This document shows positions 22,601 to 31,344 of a DNA stretch of 64,000 nucleotides, piece by piece. The first letter of the stretch is position 1; each line of letters starts with the position of its first letter. Both the position numbers and the translations under genes were made by a program. Origin of the DNA: Loripinus fragilis (lineage: Eukaryota > Mollusca > Bivalvia > Lucinida > Lucinidae); contig OZ026515.1 in NCBI GenBank assembly GCA_964019695.1, forward strand, positions 133,260,849-133,324,848. Reading direction: 5' to 3'. The notes below the pieces were generated by a model. It searched no databases. It was not told where the DNA came from and saw nothing but the letters and a program-made list of their open reading frames with translations.

Positions 22601-25600
22601 AATCAAATTTGACCAATAGGTACTGAGATATGGTTCCGGACAGACAAAAAGTGTGGACTGACGGACGGAATGGACAGACGCACGGACTAAACTATATCCC
22701 TCTGACTTTGTTGGGGGATAATAATGACAAATGGTAGCTTAATGAAGGTCGAAAGCATTGCAGAATGCTACTTTTGACCTGCATTAAGCGATAATTGGTC
22801 TTGAAAACCAAATTTCGGTATTTTTGAAATGCCGTTTTACACAGGTTTTACTGTTCATCCAAACTTAACTGATCTAAGTCTCTATATTCACAGTGTTTTA
22901 ACTGTTTTGTCCTACAGAAAAAAGTAAATTTCCAGTAGTTTTCAAGGTCTTGGAGTAATTTTCCAGTACTTTTCAAGGCAGATTTAATTTTCAAAGACTT
23001 TTTCAATTAAGCCCTCTATATTCAATTACCTTTCAAGTCTGTGCCAAACCTGAATTCTTATGTGCTGAACTAAAAATATGTTGTGTGTGCTTATTTGACT
23101 ACAATGATTCTTTTGAGCACCAAAACATTTCTAAACTGACCGATAAGAAAACTTTGTTTCACTCCGAGTATACCAAATATGGACCTATACAATTAACTGG
23201 ATGGAAGATTCCACAATTCCAAAAATGTTAATCTAGCGAATGAACAAACAAAAACACACCTTTTCTTATTGCTGTCTGTCTTGGCAACTTTGAAACCTAG
23301 CTTCCTGTCCTGCAAAAGCATAAAGTATGTATATCACTAGAGGTTTACGTTCCTTAATCATTGCCATGCTAGGTAAGTTTGCAAGTTTTTTTGTCACCTG
23401 CTGGCTTTTTTTTTCAAAATTGAATTTTTCAAAAATGTTCTTTCAAGAACACTATAGATCAGAGTGTCAAAAGGTTTGGATCCAAATCAGGACTGACATT
23501 CTGCCAATCCTGATCTGGGTCCAAACTATTAGCAAAAGTTATCAGCAGACGATAAAATTTGCAGCTAGCAAGGGAAAGAGTTAAACGCCATTGAGAATTT
23601 CCGAGGTATAAAATGTAATGGTCTACACATAGAGGATCTTACATGAGTGCTCATGTTTCATTGAATTTATTAAATGAATTAAGGAAAAGAAATAAAATGC
23701 GAGGCTTGACGAGCATTTATCTCTTTTTCGCAACGAGTTTAGTAAATTCAATAATATAGGAGCACGAATGTTAGATTCTATTAAGATTACTTTGAAATCT
23801 CATTTCTGCCTTAAAAGCGATAAGATTTTGTCATTATAAACACAACATTGTTATGGGCGTCATAACGTTTCCCGTAAATCTATATATCAATTTTGTTGCA
23901 TGAGGTTATTTCACTCCCAGAGGCAACGTCATACACATGTATGATAAAAGACTTTAATACATATGACAGTGGGCCATTTCAGAAGTCAAATGAAACTGCT
24001 ACATGTAGTAACTTAGTTGTGCATGACCAGAATTTTAAAAGCAATGCCCCCTCTTGTACAGAATATATTGCTGGACAAAAGCTAAAATACATTATTCAAC
24101 TCATGTATGCATGATCACATATGGGCCTTGACATGAGAAAACCCTGTCTTTGCATCCTGGCAGACTCATCATTGCCTTTGTTATTTGCTTTTTGGAAAGT
24201 ATCATATCTAAGCTTGCTACCAGAAGATTTCATTTTCTGGCTAGTCCCTGTAGCTGAGGAGACTAGTTTGAGCCTCCCTTTGTTGGAAACCCCAAAGACA
24301 GGTTGTATTGCGTTGAGGCCCATAATTGGTAGGTAAAATAGATAGAGACATTTTAAGTAACTCATACTAAGAGAACAGATCGGAATTACGGTGTTACTTT
24401 GGGAACAACAATACATGCACATGTACCATCTATTTAACCTAAGTTTTAAGCAAATGGGAATGCATAAAATTGACTTCAATGTATTTTTGTCTGCTTTAAG
24501 CCCTTAGCCAATGCATAGGTCTGCAGTAGACATGTAAATCACATCCGATGACCCCCTAAAATTCGACTTTATGCATTTTGATATTTGGACTGAAAAGGTT
24601 ATATTCCAATTTAACTAAAGTGTAATGAACCAAAAATCTAAGTTGCTGAATGCACAATATTAGTGACTCTTGTTCATGTTAGAGGAAGCTAATGCTGTTG
24701 ATTAACTTCTTAGATGGATTAATTTATTCAATAAAAATCTTTCAGGAATACGGTCTACAGTGTCAAACAGTTTAGATAGAGATCAGGCCCCACTGGGTAC
24801 CAACTGTTTGCAAAGAAAAGTATAATCAATTCATTCAACTGCACCTGCTCTTGTAATGTGATTGCTGATTGAATAGAAATTTGTGCAAGTGTATCTGTAA
24901 TTTACTGTCAGAAATAGTTTGACGTCATTTATTATGTCACATTTCACTGGATGACATGAAGGCTTTATGTGGCTTGCAAAGCTCCAATTTAAAACAAAAC
25001 CAAGATTTTAGAGGTAAACAAGCGAAAAAGTGCATTTGGATGTGGTTGACTATAATCAAAATGTTCATTTGGGGAGGCATAATGCCAGATATACGGTCAG
25101 AAATAATGTTTTATGGTGACCTTTGAGCTGAGCTGTAAAACTAAATTTCTGAAAGTATTTCCTGAGAAATAGTACAACCCAAATGAAAATTTTGAATACA
25201 GTTTTCCCCTAAATTACATTCCTAACTCAAACACTTATAACTCAAAGTGAAAATTCTGGGCCAGTGAAATTGGAGTTAACAAAAGTACTTCAAAGCAGAC
25301 TGCAGCTGTTCAAAACCCTTTTCACGCTAATGTTTTACCCCATGCAGCTTGATACAATATGTATGCCATTGTCAATTTTGTATTTTAAGGGGTTACCAGC
25401 CAAAATTTCAATAAAAACATATATTTCTGTCCCTACAAACAGTGCAAAACTTGATGAAATGCAGCCTTATGTGACATTTCATCTGGGTCTACGCTGTTTA
25501 CAAAAGTACCTGTTTGCCAGTATCCAGGATGAAAAAGGTTAGAATATACTTACCGCCTCACGTTTATCTATCTCAGCAGCTATTTCCTTTTTTCTTATTT

Positions 25601-28600
25601 CTTGGTACTCTTTGTAATTATGATATTTCTTCTTTTGTGGCTGAAAGTAAATAACAAGCTATGTATCCTCCATTGACAAATGATATCAAAGTTTTATACT
25701 ACATGTATCAACCTTTATACAATATTTTGGTTATTGTCCAAAGCTAAAAATGAATCTGTGATGTCATTGTGACATCACATTAGAATCACAGAGCAAGTAA
25801 AGAGCCTTTTCATGGGTCCAGATTTTAGCGTAAAACCGTTTTTGTCTAACCCATTAATTTTAACATAAGTTTTGGGTGCTTTAAAGAACCGTCTCTATGA
25901 GACGGTTCTTTTGAGTACCCACAACATATGTTTTGGTTCAGAAACAAGAAAAAAAATCAAATATACACTCTTATCTAGAGGCCTGCCTTTCACTAAATGT
26001 CAGTTATCTGTGACAGCCCAGTTATCCAAATCATAAACCTAACAAAACACATTATTAAAGCGGTTGTCTTATAAATGAAGAGAATTGATGTTGAAATTTT
26101 TTAGCAGCTATCTTTTTTCAACAAATATAATGAATATAAGATGCATTTGCAATATTAATACTCTCCCTGTTAGTGGCAACTTTCCTCATCCTATGTTGAC
26201 CTTATTCCTTTGCAAGCAGTTTGGACCCAGATAAGGCCCAACAAAATGCTGGGCCTGATCTGAATCACAACTATTTGACATTGATGACATTCCTGAAAGA
26301 TTTTTATAGAAAAAGTCAATAAAAAATCTGCAGACAACAAAAGCATACAAATTTAATCATCATGCAGGGTTAATTAGTCAATCTTTTACTTAAGAAAGGG
26401 ATTCACGCTTGCAGTGATTTGTTGCAAAATATATCAATGGCTGGAGGTCAGTAGTTAAAGTGAATAAATCACTAGCATGAAGTGAGAGTGATTTATCCAC
26501 TTATGACTGACCAACAGACAGTGATATATCAAGCAAGTAAATCACTGCCAGTGCGAATTTATTTCGATTCTAACACACAAAAAGATTAAAATATGAATGA
26601 ATCCTTCAGAGTCTATAATGATTCCGCCATCTTGAACAGAGTGTTAGAATTTCCTGTAACTCTTGCTTGGACTGAAATGCAAATATTTACGTACATTTGA
26701 ATGCCCATAAGTTGTAAAAAAACCGCTACACGGTCTATTGCCAATGTTACAAGGCTGTATGAGATAGATGACATTATGAAAATCAAACTAGTGACTGAAT
26801 GATGTCAACCAATAAAGGACTGAATTTATCCATTGGCTATATAGGCGATCAGTGATAGAATAGTTGTTAAATCAGTGCTAACCCGTTTGTACACTGGATA
26901 TTCTTAAAGGATTTCTTTGGTAAACAGTGATGAAACAGATGAACCACAGCAAAGTGTAGCATTTCATCAGGGTCTACACTGTCTGCCAAGAAAAAAAAAT
27001 CGGGATAGAAATATATCTGGCCTATTTGGCCTAACAAATTTGAAATAACTGGTTTTCCCAATGACAAAGACATAATGCTATGACCTACCTTAGCCCCTAA
27101 CCTCATCAGAAAAGCTGTCATAGCCTTTTGCTTCTCGTCACCATGGAAACCTTCTATACCAAGTTTTCGTACCTCATATCTAGCATTTTTGAGATCAAAG
27201 GAAGGGTTTAAATCTTCTTCCCCTGTGTTGGAGGATGAAGCTACAGGTAGCTGGAAAATTGTGACAGTACAGTGCAGTCCCTTTATAACGCTATACAGTA
27301 AAGCCTGTCAACAACTGTCACTCTCAAAAAAAAAATTGTTTTCAAGAACAGCTATCGCTTAATGCAGGTCAAAAGTATTGCAGAATGCTCCAAGGAGAGC
27401 ATTCTGCAATACTTTTGACCTTCATTAAGCTATCATATGTCATTAAGATCTTTGTTTTGTCTTTTTTGAGTGGCTGTTTTAGACAGGTTTTACTGTATTT
27501 GGGGTCCATATGAATGGACCATGTTTTAAGTGAACTGTTTACATGTACATGTATAAAGAGACAATTTTACAATGGAATTATTGTTTGTTTGATTTGATTC
27601 TTTACGTCCCATCAACAATCTTTCAGTTAAACAGGGACGGATCTTACTGGGTTGAACCAGTACTAAGCTAGGATAAATGTGTCTTGCTCAAGGACCACAA
27701 TGCAATGACCCTGGTGAGGCTCGAACCCGCGGCCCCTCGGTCTTGAGTCAAGCACTCTACCACTGAGCCACTGCGCTCCCTTACAAAGGAATTATATGAA
27801 AAAATGGTTATTTTCCTATAATTCCTTTGTAAAATTCCATGATATAAAAAATTTGGGAGCCATGAACATGACAGTGTTATATCCAAATCCATGCTGAGTG
27901 CAGTGGCTCGGTAGACAGGGATGGCAGGGTTGCTAGTTCGAGTCAGTTTATGACGTCATCATGCCATGTCCTTATGACTTCATTTGAACATATCTGCTAT
28001 CAATATAGTGCAGATCAGGGCCAGGGTTACCAGATCAATCACACTCTTTTCTCATACAACCATCAGACTACTTGGAAAAATTTTGCATTTTTACAAAGAG
28101 TAATAATTGTATATCACTTCTCATGAAACACAACTTGGAAATATTTAGCTTAGATAAAAAAAATAAGGCCTAAAAACAAAATATTGAAAATGCATAAGGT
28201 AAATAATGGAAAACTGATGAGAAAATTGCATTGAAATCATGGCGATTCTTCACCAGAGGCAGCGGTATTGTAAACAATCGCGAATGAGCCTTGTATTTGT
28301 TTGGTATGCAGCGTGTTTTATGTTTTTCACATTTGGCCGGTACCATACTTTCGTTGAGATTGATCATGAAATAAATTTCTACAGCCATTTTCCTCCCTTC
28401 CGCTGATTCAAGATGGGTTGTTGTCAGATACAAGCGAAAGTATGTGCTTGAAGTACTGGTTAACCGCTTAGTCAAGAGCGCCCAGGAAATGTGTGGTTGG
28501 TGAACTGACCATCCCAACATGACCATAGGCTTTAGCTGTTGGCTGGGATGTAAAGCATCAAACCAAACAAATGTTTTTTTACAAGTCTCAATGAATGCAA

Positions 28601-31281
28601 ATTGTTTCATCTTAGAGAACTATTTGAATTGTCATGTCAGGTAAGCCCCCTCCTTATCAAGGGCAGGAAAATGCAAGATAGAAATGCTGCTGAAATATGT
28701 TTTCATTTTCATTTGTGAGGTAATACCATGTACCTAAAGTCTAGATAAACAAAAGATTTGCTCCAGATGTTCCTAGAGAATAAAGAGCTGATAACCAGAA
28801 AGTGATGGATGACTGGTCACCTTATGGTATATATTCTAAAATTTTGAACACTAGTTTTCTGCCAAAAATGCCTAGTAGGCAAACAGCGCAGACCCAGATC
28901 AGACTGCTTCTGAAGAAGCAGTCTGACCAGGGTCTTCCCTGTTTGCTATTCTGACAAGCATTTTGTGAGTTCCAGTCATGATAACCAACATTGTTTTGAG
29001 AAGCGAAAGTGAAAAGTGTTCGAAATTTTAGAACATTTGAGCCGCAACATGAGATTTCCAACAATGTGGTATGTGCGACCAGCAAAGGCTCAGACCAGCC
29101 TGGGCATACGTGCAGTCTGATCAGAGCCTTTGCTAGTCGCTTGAATGTTCTATGGGTGCTAAGCTGCTGACCGAACATCATTTGGAGCTTAAAAGGAGGC
29201 TTGACAGGCTTGTCTGAGTCTACACTTGTCAAAATGCCACATTGTTGGAAATCACATATCACAGCTCATTTAGTAATTTTACTGTAGTTTAGGGAGTAAA
29301 ACCCTATAATGAGTTTACTTACTATGTACACTGTACAGTAAATGTTTTAAAATTTCATAAAATGCCTATGTAAACAGCGCAGACCCAGATCAGACTGTTT
29401 CTGAAGAAGCAGTCTGATCAGGGTCTTTCCTTGTTTGCTATTCTGACACGCATTTTGTTGAGAACAAAGAGCGATAAAGAGTTTGGAATTTCAAAACATT
29501 TAGTAATTTTACAGGTCTTTATACAACCCTTACCAACTTAAGCATGAAATATCTCGTGATGTGCAATGTCTACACTGATGTAGGTGGTATAAAATAGTTA
29601 TACCATGGGTTGTCCACCTGTACGTAAGATAATCCACTCGCTAAAGCTCCTGGATTATCTCCACGTACAGGCGGACAACCCATGGTATAACTATTACTTG
29701 GTTAAGAGTGCCTACCAAAAAAATTGATTTTCTTATTTCTCAACCAAAACATATGTTGTGGGCACTCAAAAGAACCGTCTCAATGAGACGGTTCTTTTGA
29801 GCAACCAAAACATATGTTAAAACTGATTGGTAGGGAAATATTTATGATTTTACGCTCAAAAATTTTGTTTATCTAAACCTGTGATTTTACCATGGTTCAG
29901 GGAGTGAAATCCTACCTGTTTCTGCTTCTTTTTATGTGATGTAAATACAACAACCTCTGGTTCTTTTCTACCCTTTTTGATCACAGTATCTTCTTTGTCT
30001 AATTGCACATGTTTAAATTCTGTCAAACCAAGCTCACATTTAATAGAGTTTAAATGTTTCAATTTTCCCACTTGAAAGTTTGTATCAGTATGCTGATCTA
30101 CATGTATTTCTTTAGTTTCTAAACTGTCTTTATTTGTTTCTACCATATGTTTCTTTTTCTTCTTCCGTTTCCTTTGTCCTACAGAACCAGTTGTAAGATC
30201 TTTGTTGCTAGTTTTGCTTGCGGTCTTCTCGTCAATTTCTTCTGACTTCTCTATTTTTGGTTTTCTTTTCTTCTTAGGCTTCTTTTCTAGGTTCTCTAAA
30301 ACACTTTCTCCTATAAAACATGGATGAAAGTTGTTAAGAATTGTAAAAATCCTAAACTTTAGAAATTCAAATCTTAAAACCTGCAGTATGCCTCTAAAAA
30401 ATCAAAAATTGTAGCTGCAACATGTGATTTCCAACAAGTGTCGACTCAGATGAGCCTGTACAGCCTCTGTTTTAGCCTATAAACTCCAAATGCTGTTTGG
30501 ACTGTAGCTTAACAGTCATATAATGTTCAAGCAACTAGCAAAGGCTCTGATCAGACTGTGCATATGCGCAGGCTGATCCGAGCCTTTGTTGGTCGCACAT
30601 ACCACATTGTTGGAAATCTCATGTTGCGGCTCATTTTAAGTGTATATGGTCAATTGTTTTTAGGTTAACTAAAAATAAATCAGGGAATCTATCTAAATAG
30701 AGGATCTCACATGAGTGCTCAAGTATTTTTCAAAGTATTAAACGAGCTGGGGAGAAGAGATAAAATGTGAGGCTTGACAAGCATTTATCGCTTTTTCCAT
30801 AAGTTTAATTAATTCAATAATACAGGAGCATGAATGTTAGATTACATAAATCATACTTTTGGCATGAAATGTTTAGATTTTGTCATTATGTACGCATCAT
30901 TGTTATGGTTGTAGTTACATTACATTTCTTAATAATTACGTAAACCACTAGTGGTGTTATATCACTCCCATGATAAACTCTCTTTTAAAGATTTTGAGGC
31001 TGAATTTCTATGAAAAGTCAGCCTCCAAGGAATAATCCAAAATCATGTGCTGATAACCATTACGAATAGTTTGAACCCAGATCAGGCCCGACAGATTGTT
31101 GGTCTTGATCAGGATCCAAATAATTTGACATGCTGATGAATTTATTGAAAAAGGTGATTTTGAAAAAAAAATCAGCTGACGACAAAAAAGCATGCAAAAT
31201 TACCCAACGTGCAAAGAGTTAATACTTACCATATTCTTCTAGCTTCTTAAGCAAGACTGCTTGTATTTCTTCTTCAGACAT
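16570..31281 (-). CDS. FSAF1: FSAF1 (C1orf131) homologue, six-exon gene
   Basis: Coding exons on the minus strand: 31230-31281, 29916-30310, 27089-27250, 25554-25640, 23260-23309 and 16570-16690. They total 867 nt (288 residues plus stop), close to the human protein's length of about 293. Every intron begins GT and ends AG, and phases agree at all five junctions. The N-terminal half is lysine-rich with nuclear-localisation-like runs. The DUF4602 core follows: FDLKNARYEVRKLGIEGF, then MRLGAK joined across a junction to PQKKKYHNYKEYQ. The conserved tail GQVGKWKNGVQVVKKKDLKG ends the protein. FSAF1 is known as a nucleolar factor of the small-subunit processome, acting in early 40S maturation, and is regarded as the counterpart of yeast Faf1. 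Introns total 13.8 kb and are filled with transposons. The identification rests on residue patterns recalled from the family. Confidence 0.92.
17379..18633. mobile_element. hAT-like non-autonomous element in FSAF1 intron 5
   Basis: The termini are CAGACATGGGGCGAATTA and TAATTCGCCCCATGTCTG. GATGGGGT is duplicated directly outside (17371-17378 and 18634-18641), an 8-bp target duplication as made by hAT transposases. Both subterminal zones hold many copies of AATGCTAATTCAATGCATTAC-like repeats, probable transposase-binding sites. The 1255-bp interior has no recognisable transposase. Confidence 0.9.
18794..19634. mobile_element. TA-flanked TIR element (841 bp), intron 5
   Basis: Inverted ends TACTCAGAAGAAAAAGTT and AACTTTTTCTTCTGAGTA, about 27 bp in all including TAGTCAGTA, with TA on both sides (18792-18793 and 19635-19636). 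This suggests a Tc1/mariner-type MITE, although the termini are not diagnostic. The interior is less AT-rich around 19080-19400 but no transposase frame is visible. Confidence 0.8.
20070..21545. repeat. Array of eight ~181-bp units
   Basis: The phrase AAGTTCAACACCC (or a variant) recurs near 20088, 20279, 20453, 20638, 20817, 20999, 21180 and 21362. Each unit also contains GTGCACA..AGGTGCACATCTTCAA and GGAGTTACAGATTACACAAA. The array ends in a GGACGGACAGACGG tract and a short hairpin CTTTCGCTAAAGCGACG (near 21580-21600), which could be the end of a separate nested element. Confidence 0.9.
21640..22180. repeat. Array of ~130-bp units
   Basis: GACCTTTTGACCCCACCCC-like phrases start near 21641, 21770, 21900, 22034 and 22162. 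Each is followed by TTTAATTTGATATGCAACATG. Five units; the last is partly degenerate. Confidence 0.85.
22853..23259. other. Intron 5, proximal part
   Basis: Non-coding. Repeated phrases TTTTCCAGTA(G/C)TTTTCAAGG near 22930-22980 suggest another repeat fragment. Nothing else recognised. Confidence 0.3.
23260..23309 (-). CDS. FSAF1: FSAF1 exon 5
   Basis: The acceptor CTTTTGCAG precedes 23309 and the donor GTGTGT follows 23260. Fifty bases encoding DRKLGFKVAKTDSNKK plus two bases. The phase matches exon 6. Confidence 0.85.
23390..23585 (-). mobile_element. H2 hairpin MITE, copy 2 (reverse)
   Basis: Core hairpin GGTTTGGATCCAAATCAGG..CCTGATCTGGGTCCAAAC, ending GCTAGCAAGGGAAAGAGTTAA. Same family as 8935, 26160 and 30990, in the opposite orientation. 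Lies in FSAF1 intron 4. Confidence 0.65.
23630..23930. mobile_element. ~290-bp repeat, copy 1 of 2 (intron 4)
   Basis: Shares TAGAGGATCT(T/C)ACATGAGTGC, AAATG(C/T)GAGGCTTGAC, GAGCATTTATC and TTCACTCCCA with 30695-30975. An imperfect inverted repeat lies inside (AAATGAATTAAGG with GAGTTTAGTAAATTCAATAAT). Probably a MITE; ends not defined. Confidence 0.6.
23931..25435. other. Intron 4 remainder: repeat fragments
   Basis: Positions 24120-24330 look like a SINE or MITE fragment; AGACAGGTTGTATTGCGTTGAGG at 24297 resembles GACAGGTTTTCTTGTGTCGAGG near 16928. Positions 24690-24810 resemble a decayed H2 element (GATCAGGCCCCACTGGG). No gene evidence. Confidence 0.4.
25436..25501. repeat. Hairpin, GAAATGC-type core, decayed
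   Basis: AACAGTGCAAAACTTGATG and CATTTCATCTGGGTCTACGC form the arms. Related to 8099-8164. It ends about 50 bp from the donor of FSAF1 exon 4. Confidence 0.55.
25554..25640 (-). CDS. FSAF1: FSAF1 exon 4
   Basis: The acceptor TACTTTCAG precedes 25640 and the donor GTAAGTA follows 25554. Twenty-nine codons, phase 0 at both ends. It continues LGAK with PQKKKYHNYKEYQ and a charged helix ending DKREA. Confidence 0.92.
25823..25980. mobile_element. H1 hairpin MITE, copy 2 (intron 3)
   Basis: Central hairpin AAAGAACCGTCTCTATGAGA and its complement, with arms TAAGTTTTGGGTGC and GTACCCACAACATATG, and the same outer sequence as 8248-8415. Confidence 0.75.
26160..26378 (+). mobile_element. H2 hairpin MITE, copy 3 (intron 3)
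   Basis: Runs from CTCTCCCTGTTAGTGGC to GCAGGGTTAA, with the core TTTGGACCCAGATAAGGCCC..GGGCCTGATCTGAATC. TTAA near both ends. Confidence 0.65.
26405..26560. repeat. Palindromic element with GTGATTTA arms
   Basis: CAGTGATTTGTTGCAAAATA at the left and CAAGCAAGTAAATCACTGCC at the right enclose TAAATCACTAGCATGAAGTG and its near complement GAGAGTGATTTATCC, plus GGTCAGTAG/ATGACTGACC. A degenerate hairpin MITE. Confidence 0.5.
26920..26988. repeat. Hairpin, GAAATGC-type core, decayed
   Basis: GTAAACAGTGATGAAACAGATG and GTGTAGCATTTCATCAGGGTCTACACTGTCTGC contain the same arms as 8099-8164. About 100 bp from FSAF1 exon 3. Confidence 0.5.
27089..27250 (-). CDS. FSAF1: FSAF1 exon 3
   Basis: The acceptor TTTTCCAG precedes 27250 and the donor GTAGGT follows 27089. 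Fifty-four codons, phase 0 at both ends. Contains the most diagnostic family block, NARYEVRKLGIEGF, and ends in LGAK. Confidence 0.93.
27294..27497. mobile_element. P-MITE, intact copy (intron 2)
   Basis: Ends TACAGTAAAGCCTGTC and GACAGGTTTTACTGTA. Internal palindrome GTATTGCAGAATGCTCC..GGAGAGCATTCTGCAATAC. 204 bp; TA or CTATA beside the left end. It is the uninterrupted relative of 19715-22852 and lies 44 bp from exon 3. Confidence 0.8.
27583..27785 (-). mobile_element. tRNA-derived SINE with TTGAGCAAG body
   Basis: On the minus strand an A-box-like TGGCTCAGTGGTAGAG (27759-27773) and a B-box-like GGTTCGAGCC (27718-27727) form a tRNA-like head. TCCTTGAGCAAGACACATTT and a TGGGACGTAAAGAATC tail follow. 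The head is intact enough to look like a tRNA, but the attached body and tail show it is a SINE. Confidence 0.8.
28310..28600 (+). mobile_element. SINE-like repeat with CATACTTTCGTTGAG body
   Basis: Shares CATACTTTCGT(T/G)GAGATTG and GTACTGGTTAAC(C/T)GCTT with 62400-62545. The tail GGCTGGGATGTAAAGCATC resembles the SINE tail at 27600. It has a small inverted repeat, CATACTTTCG..CGAAAGTATG. The minus-strand frame across it (146 codons) is non-coding. Confidence 0.55.
28879..28946. repeat. H3 hairpin: shared arms, CAGACTGCTTC core
   Basis: GCAAACAGCGCAGACCCAG and CAGGGTCTTCCCTGTTTGC form the arms; the loop stem is CAGACTGCTTCTGAAGAAGC. The sequence beyond (AATTTTGAAC left, GTTCGAAATTTT right) is also inverted, so the whole MITE is about 28840-29035. 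Confidence 0.75.
29036..29265. mobile_element. H4 palindromic MITE, copy 1
   Basis: Ends AGCCGCAACATGAGATTTCC and GGAAATCACATATCACAGCT. The core is a hairpin AGCAAAGGCTC..GAGCCTTTGCT around TGGGCATACGTGCAGTCTG. The related copy at 30410-30650 lies in the opposite orientation. Confidence 0.7.
29371..29438. repeat. H3 hairpin, second copy
   Basis: Nearly identical to 28879-28946: arms AACAGCGCAGACCCAGATC and GATCAGGGTCTTTCC around CAGACTGTTTCTGAAGAAGC. Flanking inverted TTTTAAAATTTC and GGAATTTCAAAACATTT mark a MITE of about 29343-29505. Confidence 0.75.
29593..29696. repeat. 104-bp palindrome
   Basis: AATAGTTATACCATGGGTTG at the left and CAACCCATGGTATAACTATT at the right are exact complements. 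The arms continue through TCC(A/G)CCTGTACGT. The loop holds AGATAATCCACTCGCTAAAG and a partial complement. A small MITE within FSAF1 intron 2. Confidence 0.8.
29700..29865. mobile_element. H1 hairpin MITE, copy 3 (intron 2)
   Basis: The best-preserved copy: GAACCGTCTCAATGAGACGG closes arms ACATATGTT..TCAAAA and TTTTGAG..AACATATGT. About 50 bp from exon 2. Orientation opposite to copies 1 and 2. Confidence 0.8.
29916..30310 (-). CDS. FSAF1: FSAF1 exon 2
   Basis: The acceptor TTTTATAG precedes 30310 and the donor GTAGGA follows 29916. It encodes 131 residues rich in Lys and Glu, with KKPKKKRKPK and RKRKKKKKH as likely nuclear signals, ending EVVVFTSHKKKQKQ. The EVVVF motif matches the start of the conserved family region. 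Confidence 0.9.
30410..30650. mobile_element. H4 palindromic MITE, copy 2 (intron 1)
   Basis: Reversed relative of 29036-29265: starts AGCTGCAACATGTGATTTCC, ends GGAAATCTCATGTTGCGGCT, with the core AGCAAAGGCTCTGATCAGAC..GCCTTTGTTGGTCGC. Confidence 0.75.
30695..30975. mobile_element. ~290-bp repeat, copy 2 of 2 (intron 1)
   Basis: Matches 23630-23930 in order: TAGAGGATCTCACATGAGTG, AATGTGAGGCTTGACAAG, AGGAGCATGAATGTTAGATT, TTTTGTCATTATG and ATCACTCCCA. Same orientation. Confidence 0.65.
30990..31222 (+). mobile_element. H2 hairpin MITE, copy 4, beside the exon 1 donor
   Basis: Core GTTTGAACCCAGATCAGGCC..GGTCTTGATCAGGATCC, ending TGCAAAGAGTTAA at 31222. FSAF1 intron 1 begins at 31229, so only the seven bases GTAAGTA lie between the splice site and the element's TTAA. 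Confidence 0.7.
31230..31281 (-). CDS. FSAF1: FSAF1 exon 1
   Basis: ATG at 31281-31279, encoding MSEEEIQAVLLKKLEEY plus one base. The donor GTAAGTA starts at 31229. Only about 60 bp of plain sequence separates the ATG from a SINE further upstream, so the promoter or a non-coding first exon may lie in or beyond repeats. Confidence 0.88.
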
Positions 31282-31344
31282 ATTGTATCAGCACAGACTG
31301 AAAACATTAAGGACAGACTGATCAAGTTCATATTTTTGTTTGTG

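Larger units (their letters stand above)
19785..22722. mobile_element. Tandem-array element B
   Basis: Ends: TATATCCCCCGACGAAG at the left and CTTTGTTGGGGGATA at the right. GACAAAT is duplicated outside (before 19783 and after 22724), giving a probable 7-bp target duplication. The contents are two arrays, 181-bp units (20070-21545) and about 130-bp units (21640-22180), with GGACGGACAGAC tracts near 21520-21560 and 22650-22690. No protein is supported; the minus-strand frames merely follow the array. The termini resemble those of element A. Confidence 0.7.
19715..22852. mobile_element. P-MITE split by tandem-array element B
   Basis: Left part 19715-19784 begins AGTAAAACCTGTGTAAAACG; right part 22723-22852 ends CGTTTTACACAGGTTTTACT. 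Between them lies element B. The intact relative at 27294-27497 has the same order: TIR, ACAAAACAAAGATC, then a hairpin with GCATTCTGCAATACTTTTGA. Together the two parts are about 200 bp, as expected. Confidence 0.8.

Noticed and set aside
24096..24479. 127-codon frame in intron 4
   Set aside because: The peptide resembles those predicted from bivalve SINE-type repeats; no domain and no splice context.
27713..27780. tRNA gene on the minus strand
   Set aside because: A and B boxes are present, but the head is joined to a SINE body and tail that recur elsewhere.
28170..29262. Two 146-codon minus-strand frames
   Set aside because: They cover a SINE-like repeat and H3/H4 hairpin MITEs inside FSAF1 intron 2; the peptides mirror repeat sequence.
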